From positions 13,256,690-13,320,689 of the forward strand of contig NC_135999.1 in the NCBI RefSeq assembly GCF_048128805.1: 64,000 bases of DNA, read 5' to 3'. This stretch comes from Centroberyx gerrardi. Taxonomy: Eukaryota > Chordata > Actinopteri > Beryciformes > Berycidae. Positions within the stretch are counted from its first letter, which is position 1. The number at the start of each line of letters is the position of its first letter. Shown in pieces: positions 40,932 through 54,300 of the stretch. Below the pieces are notes generated by a model. The model was not told the origin of the DNA and ran no database searches. It saw only the letters and a program-made list of their open reading frames with translations. The position numbers and the translations under genes are program-made.

Positions 40932-43491
40932 TCAGCCGGACAGCGAGATCTCATAGTCACTAGATGACAGTAGAGCGCGCCCTACTTTACGCACATTCTT
41001 GGCATTAATGATGCGAGCGGCCACCTCCACCGGCTTCTCAAAGTACTGCACCAGGGCCTGCTCGGTGAGCACGGAGGCCAGGAACTGCTCAAACGTAATG
41101 GCCCAGTCCTTATCAATACTGGTGCTGTGAGGGAGCCCGCCTCTGTCATGGGGCCCCCCGCCGTGAGGCCGGGTACTTCTCTCGCCGTTGGACCCGTTGC
41201 CGTCGCTGCGCACCAGCACCGTGTCGTCTGCGATGTCCTCGCACTGCAGCTTCTCGTCCAGCTCATGGGAGCCCGCGCTGAGCACCGAGTAGGACGACAT
41301 GGACGTGTCATCTTTGGTTTCGTCGTCCGAAATGAGCATGGCGGACGACGTGCCTGTGTCTTTGGGAGACGAGTCCTCCAGCTTGATGTCTTGCATAGGT
41401 GGCAGCTGCTCGCACTCCTCGTCGTCTTTGTCCGCGCCGCACGGCCGCGGCTCGCTCTCCTCCAGCCCGGCGGGGGCGAAGGCGTCTCCCTGCTCCCTCT
41501 GCTGGAACGCTCCGTCAGGCCCGGCCTCCTGGGGGTTTTTGGAATCTGCCGCATCTCTCATACGCATGTATTGGTTGGGCTCTAATTTACCCTCGTGGTC
41601 CTGGTCCTTGCTGCTGGGGCATGAGAACAGCTTGCCCACCTCTCCCATTTCCAGCAGCAAACTGGTGACTGTGGCTGTGGCGTGGTAGAGCTCCTGTTCT
41701 GCAATGTCTTCGCTGAACATGCTGTACAGTGTCTTACACAGCTCAATGAACTGGCTCTGAGGGAGAGAGACGTATACAAGGTCACTGGTGCCCACACTCT
41801 ATACCCAGTGAGTTTCTCAGAACAGCTATATATAGACTGGTACAGCAGGCAGAGGCTTACCTGATTCAGTTTGGGAAGGTCTTTTGTGTTTTCTAGCTTA
41901 GGCTTGCTCTCCTGGTTCCACAGTTTCAGGTAATGGCGGTAATCAGGCGTGTGCAGTTTCTTCACTGTAATATGTTTACAGTTTAAGTGTTAGTCACAAA
42001 GGACTACTTCAGTCACAAACTCAAATTAAGTTAGCTTATGCTTTTTATGCAGCATGAAGACACAATCAATTTCTGCTTGTTTTGTATTGTGATTAAAGGA
42101 AAGAAATGAGATGATGAAACAGCACTTTACTCTAATATGCAATACTCAGAGCTGAAAATCAATTTTTCCCATTTCAATAGAAAATACAAATCCATAATAC
42201 TGTACAGTGTAACACATGGATGGTTGAATTTGACGAGATAAATGTCAGTGTTTTGGAAAGTAATTGATAAGGTTTATTATATTACACAACTGCATCCTGA
42301 TAGCATCATGGAGATGCACAAACGTGGGTTCTCACAGAAATCACTGAGGCAACAAGGTTTCCCTTTATTTAGAAGAAGGATCTTTGGTTGAATGGACGAC
42401 TGAGTTTATAACCGAGAGTGTCAAGTCCATGAAAATCACACCCACATTTTTACCAACTAAGCATGGCGTGAAGACAAAGAGGATGTTTATTGGCTATTTC
42501 ATGCATGAAAGGTTTTCCAATTAGATGAGCTCAAACATCTTAGGCAGATAAGATACATACTACATATATTGTATAAGAAATCTACATTCAGTTTTATCAT
42601 AAATGTGACTATTTGTACATGTTTCTTACCTTTTTCAGTCTTAAATGTAACTCTGACAAAGCCATCGTCCTTCTCGCTTCTGCATTTCGAGTCATGACCT
42701 GAGGGGGGGAGGAGGAGACCGACAGCCTGAGGTTTCAGTGAGGTTCAGACATGTATGACTACTGCATTTCAAATCTGATCCATTTGCCATGCAAATGTGC
42801 ATTTAAACAGCTGAGTGTTTGATTATCCCCGGTCCTTACCGATAGAGGTTTCTGGTGTGATGTCCTCAAAGAAGTACTGGGTGGCCTCAAAGGCAGAGTC
42901 AGGCTCTTCTGCCTCATGAGTGATTTCTGGTAGAAAAGAAAATGGGAGATTGTCACAACTGAACTTGATTCCTGAAGACTAAAATAATATAAGCCTTTCC
43001 TTGTCATCAGCATATTTTATCCAAATATCTCAAATTCAAATGACTTCTACAACTTATAGTTATGGAAAATTAATATTTTGACTTATGTACTTGATAGTTT
43101 TCAATTAGATTACCAAAACCTTGTACCAAACAAGTACGTTTCTACTCAAGTTGACAATAGCATGAAGTTATGCCAATAGGCTCTCCAGACTATTAAAATG
43201 ATAATAAACACTGAACCAAAAAGTTAATTTGATTGAGAATTAAAACAGAGTTTAAATACTAGGTGTATTTTCCATCACCTATCTCTTATGGAAACATGCT
43301 GACAAAGGGAATCCTCAGAAGTTGTAGTGCCGCTGCTCCATTTACCCACCGAAGTGAGACAAAGAGCACAAAGCAAACTCATTCCTCTCTTATTAACACT
43401 TTTCGCTGAGCCATCCCTTTTCTTTACAGCTAATAAATCCCTGCTCCACCAAAACCTCTCCCATCTCTCTGTCCATCTCTTTCTCTATCTC

Positions 43492-43531
<40 letters not shown>

Positions 43532-43648
43532 GACTGCTCCTGTCTCTACTTCACTCAAGTGTGGAATACAGGAATGGAATACATTGTTCGCTCTAGTTGA
43601 CTTTCCATTTCTCTTGCCGACACGGACACCAGCGCCGGTGAAGTGCAT

Positions 43649-43684
<36 letters not shown>

Positions 43685-46600
43685 CAGGTAAAACATGCAT
43701 CTTGTACAGGAGTTTCAGTTTCTCGGTGAGGTCTCCGTGGCACAGAACACCTACAACACACCAACAGCAGTGATACATCATCGTAGCTGCAATATACTTT
43801 AAATTAGGATCATCACAGCATGACAACATTCATTTGTCAACTGAACAGACCATGTTGGCTAAGTTACAAACCACTGCTGCCAAAAAACATATTTCCAAGC
43901 ACACACACTTAACGCACAACCCTTTCCTACTTACTCAGGCCGCTGATGAACTCGCGGAAGTTGATGAGGGCGTCTCCGTTTTGGTCGAGAAGACGGAAGA
44001 AGCGCATGGCCAGCGGGTCCGAGTGGGCTCCGTTGGCCCAGGGGAACAGCAGCACGAACAGGCCCTTGAACTGCTCCACATCGATGCGGTACTGCTCCAA
44101 GTAGGGCAGGCTGGGGTCGTGGCGCTCCGTGGGGTTGCTGCTCCCGCCCCAGTAGCAGCTGGTCAGGTGCTCCGCCTGAGGAGGGAAGAGACCAGTGAGA
44201 ACTGTAGAGGAACCCAAAGATAGAGTTACAGCACTGCCTCTTGCCTAGTTTGACCTCAGGGACAATTTAAAAAGATGGATGTTCATAAGCCCTAACAAGT
44301 AAACAATTACCTTTAGCATAGCTGCATTGTGTCATCTATGTAAAGTACATCAACCTCGCGATATGCTGTTTGGAAAGCAATTTCACGCTTGAATAATCTG
44401 AATCATTATGAACATTGTGCCATCAGTAAAGTGGTAAATTCATCTTTCCCATGTGATTATACAGAGCTGCGCCACAAGAGTAGCTTGTGCTAAAGGAGAA
44501 TAGCTGCAGCACTAATCACAAGGCTTTGGTTTTGTCTCTCTGTAGAGGTCGACTGCAGCTTTGAGTTCCTGTCTTTACTTCAGTTTCACTGTGGCAGCAG
44601 GACAGTATGTGGGAGCTGGAGGGATAGAGATCTGCTGCCAAAAGGGAGAGAAGATGCTGATGCAAAGGCCGACAACAACGATGGCTTGGCTGTCACTCAC
44701 CTTGAAGAGTACATAGAGCTCCTCCAATTCATCAATGCTGAAGGCGGTCTCTGTTACAATAGTTCTGACCTGAGACACAATAAGATTAAAAACATAAAGA
44801 GGTTAACAGAAGCGTGAGGGGAAAACAGAATATTGAGCTGAGAGACTTTTAGAGTCTGTATAGTGTTCTGCACAAATGGTTCAGCAGGAGCAGTAAGTAC
44901 AGTCGGCAAAACGGCCCTTGTACCCTTTTGCAAAGCTTTTCTTTAAGTCTTATGATTATAAGATTTGAAACATGAGAGTAAGACAGCAGTGGGTCTTTAC
45001 CACGTTACGTTTGGTGGTATCCTCGATGGTCTGGATGACCCTCAGTCTCTGTTTGAAACGCATCTGTTCAATCACATCTGCACGGATGGAGCCAAATTTC
45101 TGATACGAAGGGAGAGGGAGAAAAATGGGTCAACAAAACAGTGCTATAAATCATAAATTTATCACCAGAAACAGCAAAGATGACTACAGACAGTGATGAG
45201 GACTCACAGACAAATTACAAAAACATTTACAGCACTCAGTGATGTGAGGGTGAGGCTGTGGGGACATGCATCTCAACAAGATAAATTCAAATTCAAATCA
45301 AATGAACTGAATTCATATTTCATTTCGTTACCACAACACCAGTATGACAGTATTCTTCAGATAAATGTACAAAACATGGATGACAAATGGACAGATGAAT
45401 GGGAAGACATACAGCAAGAGTTAAAAATAGGGCCACACACTCATAACTCTTATAAAAGTAGGAATCTTTCTTCAAACATTCAACGAACACCGCTTCGTCA
45501 TGCATATTATACATTTTCACATCTTGTGTACAAAACACAATTAGTAGGCACTTGCTGAAATCAGGTTTGCATTTTCCCCATCTGTGTCTGTCTCAAGACA
45601 CAAAACAAGACCAAACATGGAAGTAGACATAATGTAGTTGTATGAGCACACATAAACTTACATCATAGGAGCTGCGGACCAGTTTGAAGATGTCGACCTC
45701 TGGATGGGGTTCCCCATTGTCCGTCAGCAGGGAGTGGAGGTGGGGGATGGGAGGTAGGGTGCTGTCCTTATTGGTCACACTGTCCAAGTACCTACAATAC
45801 ACACAACCAGGAAGCAAAGGGTCACTGAAGATACGGCACCAAAATTAGGCCAAAACTGCAAGGAGATTTTCAAGGTTTCTTTTAGGTCTGTGGGATGAGC
45901 GATGAATAAAGGAGGAGAAAAGGACAGACCAAAGATACTACTTGCCACAGTGAAGACAAGTGAAACAGCAAAGACAAAGACGCTGAACACCTTTCCCCGC
46001 TCCTCACCTGCCCAGGACGGTCATGGCCTCGCCGTCGTCCTTGCAGCCCAGCAGCTGGTGGATGTTGGCGTGCAGCACGGACAGCGCCAGCTGGAAGATG
46101 ACCTTGATGCCCTCGTAGAAGAAGCAGTCCACCACCACCACGGCGCTCTCGAAGGGCATGACGGACAGGAAGAGGGTGAGGAACCAGGAGAGCGAAATGG
46201 TGGAGATGACCCCAAGGTCCTGCATGCAGTCGTACAGCTGGGGGACATATTCCCGCGCCAGCTCCTCGAACACCCCCTGGTCCACCAGCGCTCCTGGGGA
46301 GGGGGAGGAGGATGACGGGGCATAAATATATGAGGAAATATAGGAAGATTTGCACGTAGATGGTGTGCGGGAGCCTCATATTTTCATCTTGCTCTTTTTT
46401 TTCTCCCAGCGCCCATGACTGAAATTGTCAGGTGTGCAAACTTTATTTTATTATAGAATAAAAAGGGCATGAAACCAACGAAATCTCAACCAAACGCACA
46501 CAAACACACGCAGACGTACTGACCTACGACCCTGGTGTTGTAGTAGTCAGGCAGCATCCTCTCACACAGCGCCACCAGCAACCAAAACGCCTCCTCTTCT

Positions 46601-46718
46601 TTGGCGTAGAGCAGCAACACCGATGTCACGATATTCATGGCCTGCGGTGGGGCCAGTAGAGCAGACAGCACAGAAAACATGAGCATTGTTTAAAGTTCAT
46701 CCAAAGGTCAAGACACGA

Positions 46719-46763
<45 letters not shown>

Positions 46764-48840
46764 CGTACCTGACAGTATCCGATGTTGGGGTTTCTGAATG
46801 CGTAGGCGGTGAGGACCCTGCGGAGGGCGGCGATGCCCATCTCGTTCTGGAAGGCGGGGTGCTCAGGCAGAGAGCGGTGCAGGTCCCTCTCGATCTCCTC
46901 TGTGGCCAGGTTGTACTTGCCCATGGACTTCTCCACCAGGTCTTCGTAGTAGCCGGGGTGGGTGGCCATCTCGTTGATCGCCCCTGAGGACACGCGTGAG
47001 CATGTTTAAAGCCACTTCTCTAGAAGAGCCGCCCAAATCACTACAAGATCTCTGCCGGCAGTCTTGGTGATGTTGTGGGTTACATGCAGTAAGACGCTTA
47101 TTATAATACACCAGCAATTGACATGAAACACATTCATTTACATAAGATGAAGCGTTCTATTCCAAAAGGCTACACAGCCATTATGGGATATACAGCCTTT
47201 TGCATCTCTAAAATATAGAGGAATAAATGTGTTATTTTATCAGCCAAGGAATTATCCTTTAAAAAGTCATTAAACAGTATTTGTTAGAATCTTGTGCCAT
47301 CAATCACTTTGTAAGACAGTTAGGGTTAGTTTGTATATGTTAGTTTTTTCAGTTGGTGGTTATTTATTTTGGAATAAAACACTTCATATGTTCTCATCTC
47401 ATCAAGAACCCATCTACAGCAAGAGTGTGCTTCTCTCCCCAAATATGTAATGTGAAACTGGACAAATCACTTTTAAAGAATAATAACAGTGTTTTTTTGT
47501 CTAGGTTGCCCCTCTCCTTTAAATCATTCTTGGTGGTGTGAGCACACTCAGCATAGCTGGAGATGTCAGGGCTTGTTTTCCCTCCCTTCAGAAGAAGACA
47601 TGTGCTGCCATTCTTTCTTGTACAGTATGAAAAACAACTTACACAGGCTTGGAAATTTCCCTGAGCTAAATAATCCATCACGGAAAACATGAAGCCTTAA
47701 TTTGGTTTTGTCAGAGTTTCTATTTTATTATTACATTGTATATTTCATTCCAAGCTGAGCTCTGCTTCCTGTCACTGACCTGACACCCACAGGAAGAAAT
47801 GGAAGTCTCTGCCAGGAAATAATCCCTCAAAAACATGTCGCCTACAAACTTTATTGACACATCTATGTCTTTTTATTAAGGCCGTCTTTGTTAGCCTGGA
47901 CAGCAGTAAATTTCAAACTGGGTTTTACACCACGAAGTTTGTATTTTAAAAACCAAAAAAAATGTGTTACATACAACATGCATTTCAAAATGATTGTGGG
48001 TAATGTAAACTAGATGTAAATGGGCTGTAACTAACTGACACAGATATTCTGACACAGATATTCCGACACCTCCATGCCCCAGGACAGGCGCCTGCTGAAC
48101 CAGTTTCTACACCCTTTGTTCTAATAGTAGACACGCCTCTTGGACAAAAACAGAATATTTCAAATTAACCTGGTGAATGTGTTTCTTGTGGGAGGTATGA
48201 GTGTAAACAAACTCTCACTTCAGAAAGCGCAGGCGAGTGTGGTTCAGGTAAACACCCTGCGACCATGACAACCGGCCGAGGGTGACATAAGTGGGTCACT
48301 AGGGAGGGTGGGAGGAGCTGTTTATAACCCTGCTCTCCTCAGGTGTACATGAGCATGAGCTGCTGCTGGTGTGTGACACATGGCTGCACACATAAACAGG
48401 AAGGAGTGGGGTTTGTGTATAACCAGACTATTCAGCATAATGTTACAGAATGAGAGCCTATAGGTCTACATAGTCTAGTAGTACACACACTGTCTTCAAC
48501 CAAAGTCCTTCACCTGTGCGTAGTTTCATACTTCTTGATACAAGTGAAAGCTCAAGGCAAATTTACAGCTATAGTAATAGTGCAGACAGTCCAGCTTGCC
48601 AAGGCCAAACTACTGCACTTATAATGAAGATTTTCCATTCAGTTTATACTGCAAAAACAAATGCACACAAAAATCAATACTAATATCTAGTGTCGATATT
48701 CATAATTCAATGTTCCAGCACTTATGGAAAACATATACGTATATATATATATATATATATATATATAATCATGTATTTACTAGTGTTGGAAAATCCATAC
48801 TAAATGTAATGTCAGTGTTACATGTGTATATATATGTGTA

Positions 48841-48875
<35 letters not shown>

Positions 48876-51337
48876 ATACATATACACACACACACACACA
48901 CTGTATATGTATGTATGTCAGTGTTATTTGCCAGTTGCCATTTGTTGCCATTTTTTTAATTTACTATTTTCCACATTTTAGAATAATAGTAAAGACATAA
49001 AAACTATGAAATAACACAAATGGAATAATGCAGTGAAAAAAGTGTTAAACAAGCCACAACTATCTTATATTTTAGGTTCTGTAAAGTAGCCGCCCTTTGC
49101 CTTGATGGAAAGGCAAAGACTTTGGAAAGAAATTCATACATAGGCATCAACTTCACTATTTATATTCGTCTAAGAAACAAATTTCAAGCATTTAAGCATA
49201 AGCCTTTAGATCAAAATGGCTTTAAGAAAATGAAAAACATAGTACATTCAATCAGGTGTGTCAAAACGTTTGACTGGTAGTGTACATCTGCATTTACAGT
49301 ATGAATCATGTAGTGTTGGGTTTACAGTTTGTGACTGAGTGTGAGCAGGCCCTATATAGGCTGCGTTCTCAATAGGTACACTTATGGCTGAAACACATGC
49401 AGTATTGTATGTGACGTGAATAAGTGTGCCTGTGTTTACTGAACGTTCACTCACCGGAGAAGAGAAGCCACAGCTCTCCTCTCATGTTCTCAGGAATGCC
49501 CTTGAGGACCAGCTCCTTGGTCTTCTCGGTGCGGTACATACACACTCCCTGCCCGTACTCGGTGAAGTGGTTCTTCCACGCCTGCTCCTTCAGGAACTCT
49601 TTAGCCTGAGTGAGGAGACAAACATATTCATGAGATAGCTCTGTGTACAATTAACTTTTTTTTTTTTTTTGCACACAGATTCCTCCTGCAACTATACCAC
49701 ATTAGCAGCTTGGACCAAGCCACTGAACTCCATTTTCTATGTTCTATTTTTATGCCCTGATTTCTCACACTCCACAGAGCACAGCAGTGTTTTATATGCA
49801 GGGTCAGACTCCCACTGAATTGAGGCTGATGACTAATCTGCTGTTAGTTACAGGTTGTCTTGGATGAAATCTCAACAAGTTTTTGGCAGCGATAATTCTC
49901 TCCATGTAGCTTAATTTACATGCGGTGCAATAGGGCCACTTCAAATCATCATCAAAGCACTTGCACATGGATACACCCACACACACAAAATATGAAGAAT
50001 GCTAGAAATGCCAGTAAGCCACTTTGGGGAAACTGAGCAAAAAAATACGCAAGCTTTTTCCCCACATTGCGACAAGTGCATGGTGAAGAAAAATAACAAA
50101 CCAAGACTCAAAATGTCAGTGTTTAACCTTTAAGCAGAATAGATCATAACATTATGAGACAAGGCCTCGCTTCATGTGCCGTGCCGTGCTTGACGAGGTT
50201 AAATGTTTGTGACCACGCCAGACAAAGTGCATTTAACTCACCAGTTTGGGGTTGAACTCCTCGGGCGAGCGGCGGCGGTACATGGTCATGAGGGCCTGCG
50301 TGGCAGTGGGCACGCTGTTGTCGTTGAGGTTGAACTGACGCTCGCTCTCTGAGCCCAGGCTGCGCTGGGGGCTGCTGGAGAGCAGGGATCCCGGCTGGGA
50401 ATACACCTGGAGGAGACACAACACCATCTTCATAGGTACTATCACCACCACCATCCAATTATTTTCTAGACCTTGTACACTGACAGTTACAATGAATTAC
50501 GCAATAGAGAAAACCACGCCTTTCCTGAACACTATGCCTTTTATATGCTAAGCTTAGACACGCACTAAACCGTTCTCACCTCATCGTCTGAGCTGTTGAG
50601 GCTGCCGGTCAGCTCTCTCTCCAGGTAGATCTTGGACGTGGTCTGCTGCAGGAAGTCAGAGATCCTCTGGACCAGGAAGTCTCGGTCTTTGAGGTTCGCG
50701 AACAGGAAGGTCATGCGGTTCTTGGTGCTTATGGAAAGCGGGCTGGGCAGCACATTGGAGCTGTCGGCCTTCTCCACGATGGTCACCTGGAAGACATTCA
50801 ACAATGTCAGTCACCATGAAGGGATACATAACAAGCAATATCCATGTTCAAATTTTCCTTGTGACTATGTACACACACATGAGTATGTCTATAGTGACTA
50901 AATTAAGGAAATTCTCATTTATAATGAAGACCATACTAACAGGCTATAAGTGCAAGCCACCTCTCAGCAGTATCTTTCTGCTAAGCAGCTAAATATAAAA
51001 ACAACACAGAACTATTCCTATTCCAAATGACTGAATTTAAGATGGACGAAAGTGATTCAGCATGACAGCTGCATAGTGTGTGTGTGTGTGTGTGTGTGTA
51101 TGTGTTTCTAGAGCAGATGGTCAGTGACAACCCCCTACCTGACAATGTTTACGCAGTTACACTGCTTCCTAGCTCCTTCAAGTAAAAGCTCAATCTCTCA
51201 CAAATCCATTTTATTTTTATTACAGTCTTTCGTCAATGTTAAAGACAGAGGCGAGCCTGCATCTATTTTCTAATCAATACTGAACCCCATTGAACTTGCA
51301 ATTATGTTTCAAAACCACTTTCTTGCAAGATGTTAAT

Positions 51338-51369
<32 letters not shown>

Positions 51370-54300
51370 AGGACAGCCCACCTCACGTAGGGGAATGATG
51401 AGGCTACATAGGGTCTCTTCTTTGCTGGTGAAGCAGATGTAGTTGGTGGAAACAAACATCTGTCCCAGGATGTGCATCTTGTTGAAGGGGGTCCACAGGG
51501 TGCAGTCCGTGTGCCCGTCCAGTTTCTCATCTTTGGGCAGACGAAACAGCGCCCGGTAGCGCTCACTCTTAGCTCGTGCATCCAGATCCCTGAAACACGT
51601 AAAGCACAGAGCGATTTCAGATGCAGACCGTGCAAAAACATGCAAATATACTGCAACAGTTGGGTATGAGACACAAATAGTCACTGTACATTACCATAGA
51701 TATAACTCTTATAAGGCAAGCATACTGTTATCCAGAAGAAAACTTAGTGCAATACAAATAATACACTGGATAGTAAAGTGGTATGCAGGGGTATGAGTAA
51801 ATATTATATAACCCTGCAAGGAATGATATAATATTGCAGTGAAGCTAAAACATTTACATAAAATGTGTTGAAGAAACAAATGGGATCTCAAGGCCATTTT
51901 TATTGGCTTGGCTGACAGCTCCTCTGCAGAGTTCAAACAACAGCACCTTTGTATTTAAAAATGTTATTAGCTACAACTGACATGCAATTAAATTGTAAAA
52001 CCCAAACTTGCGTCACTGTTTTAGACTTTCAACCGAATGTCCTTAAGGTGCAGATTACCAACTACTCAGCCTGCTATTCCACATTAATGTTCAATCTACC
52101 ACAGGCCATAAAAAATGCATAAACAGCAGTAGCGGAGCGACCGCGGGGGCAGAGGGGGCAACCGCCCCAGGGCCCACGCTCAGTAGGGGCCCCCCTACTG
52201 AGCTACTTTTTGGCTGGACCGCAACAGCGGGGCCAGCCCTATAAACGCGAATGTCTGTCACTGACTGACTGAGTGATGAAGTTACACCATTGGTCGGCCG
52301 TGGCACATGGCACATCATAGGATCACAGAGCCAGAAATTTAAGTTTCGTTTTCTCCACCATCTTGTTTCTCCGCTGAGATCGGGAGCCCGTTTCTCCCAC
52401 ACAGTAAGCAGGCTGACCAATATCATGCATGTAAGCTGAAGCTAAAGTAGAATCTATACAATTATATCATATCGCCGTTTATTTCGATGCATATGCGCGA
52501 GCTCAGTCCACCTGACAGCCCTCTGTTCTGTCGGCGGAGAGAGAGACACAGACAAGCATGGAGGTTTCGGCGCGCCGAGGGCTTACTGCCGACGCTTCCC
52601 GGAGTTTCCCGGGGGCACAGTGCTGGCCAGTGCCGATAGCTGGGCGCCGATTTGTTCCTGGTGATCCGGCCGAGATTTCGGTGGGGGTCCCGACGCCGAT
52701 GCGTCACCGGGTGTCCGGCGAACAGCGTTTTCAGCACCGATGGGTACCAGAGCGACCGTGGCTTGGATCAGGAGGATCAATGCGGGCCATGGGCGCGTGG
52801 AGAGGACAGCGGCGGAGAGAGGAGACGGGACGCGCTGGAACGGAGATCAGTATGGATGTATTCTGTATATTAACAGTCTACAGCGGAGATAGTTACACCA
52901 TTGGTCGGCCGTGGCACGTGGCACACCCATACACGGTCCAGCCATATACTAGGTTTTGACCTAGTCTTGTTCATTATAGCCTAATTTATGTGTGTCCGTG
53001 AACCATTCCCATCAGCAGCGCCAGTGCCGAACGAAGTTTCAGCCGTCTGAGGCTCATTAAGAGCTATTTGCGTTCGTGCATGGATGAGGCCAGACTATCC
53101 AACCTCACTTTGCTGTGTGTTGAGCGGGACATAAACATTGATAAAGACAAAGTGGTTGGCAGGTTTGCCACCATGAAGGAGAGGAGGATTAAGTTTTAAA
53201 AAGGGACCATCATGATATGTACAAAGTTCGTTAACCTGTTCGGATTATTTTGTTCTATGGAGGATGTTACACAAATGGACTACACTAAACTACAGCAGGC
53301 TGAGCAGGGACAACAATTGGTGAGTGAAACATCCATAATTAGTCTTTATTAACTAAAATTTTGGTTATGAAGAAATCAGTCAGAATGTTAGATTAATCTG
53401 TTGTTCAACTCCATGCTTACCGCATCTCGGCACCTATCTGTGTCACTGCCTGTGGTGTTACTGTCTACTTTGTATTTGAATAGGCCTTGTAATTGTTATA
53501 GGCCGCCGTGTCTATTTTATATTTGAATATGCCTTGTATAGTGTTTGTATAGTGTATAGTGTATAGTATAGTGACAGCGACAGCCTGACGCTGTCTGTGT
53601 GGTGGTGTCGCTGTGGTGCTGAACCGCACGCTGTCCTCGGTGCTGAAACATTTGAACGCGACTGGCAACCTGTTTTCTTTTTTTGTTCTTCAGAACAAAC
53701 TTGTCTGACAAAGTGGCTCTGGCTTCACTGTATGTTTTCTTAGACATTGGCTTGCTTGGCTCAATAAGTGACAATTTGTGTTTATGGATTGGATAGGATA
53801 GGATAGGATAGGATATATCAGCTATTTTACAGTTGTGAATTTTAAAATGACTTTATCAGAAGGGCCCCTCGAGAATGCTCCGCCCCCTCTGTGTCTAGCT
53901 CCGCCCCTGATAAACAGCATTTGTTACTGATGAGTGTTCCCACTTTGTGAAGCATCAATCTTTACCTCTTGAGCGCCGACACCTTCTTGGGCGACTTCCT
54001 CTTGAGCTTGGGCAGCGAGCGGTCCTGTTCAAAGCCTTTGTTGTCCAAGAGCTGCCGCATGGCGATGTTGGCCAGCTGCTCTGCCAGCTTGAAGGTCTCA
54101 TTGATGTTGAGGAAGACGGAGAAGACGTGCTCGTTGGTGCGCGTGCTCACCTTGATCGCGTCAGGCAGCAGCAGTGTGGCGCTCTTCTCCAGTTGGGTGA
54201 TATCCGCCCAGCGCACCACCAGTTTGGCTGAGAGACAGACACAGAAAGATTAAGAAATCAATAAATTTTATCAATAAAAAGATATATAGATAAAGACAGA

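Noticed and set aside
41127-41688. Plus-strand and alternative-frame ORFs of 130-190 codons at the tbc1d9 last exon
   Set aside because: They result from the GC-rich acidic tail of tbc1d9. Only the frame ending at 40932 matches the family and joins the upstream exon in phase.
52558-52959. A 133-codon plus-strand ORF within the hAT element
   Set aside because: It has Arg/Gly/Pro-rich low-complexity content and no hAT motif, and lies in the presumed deletion-derived interior.
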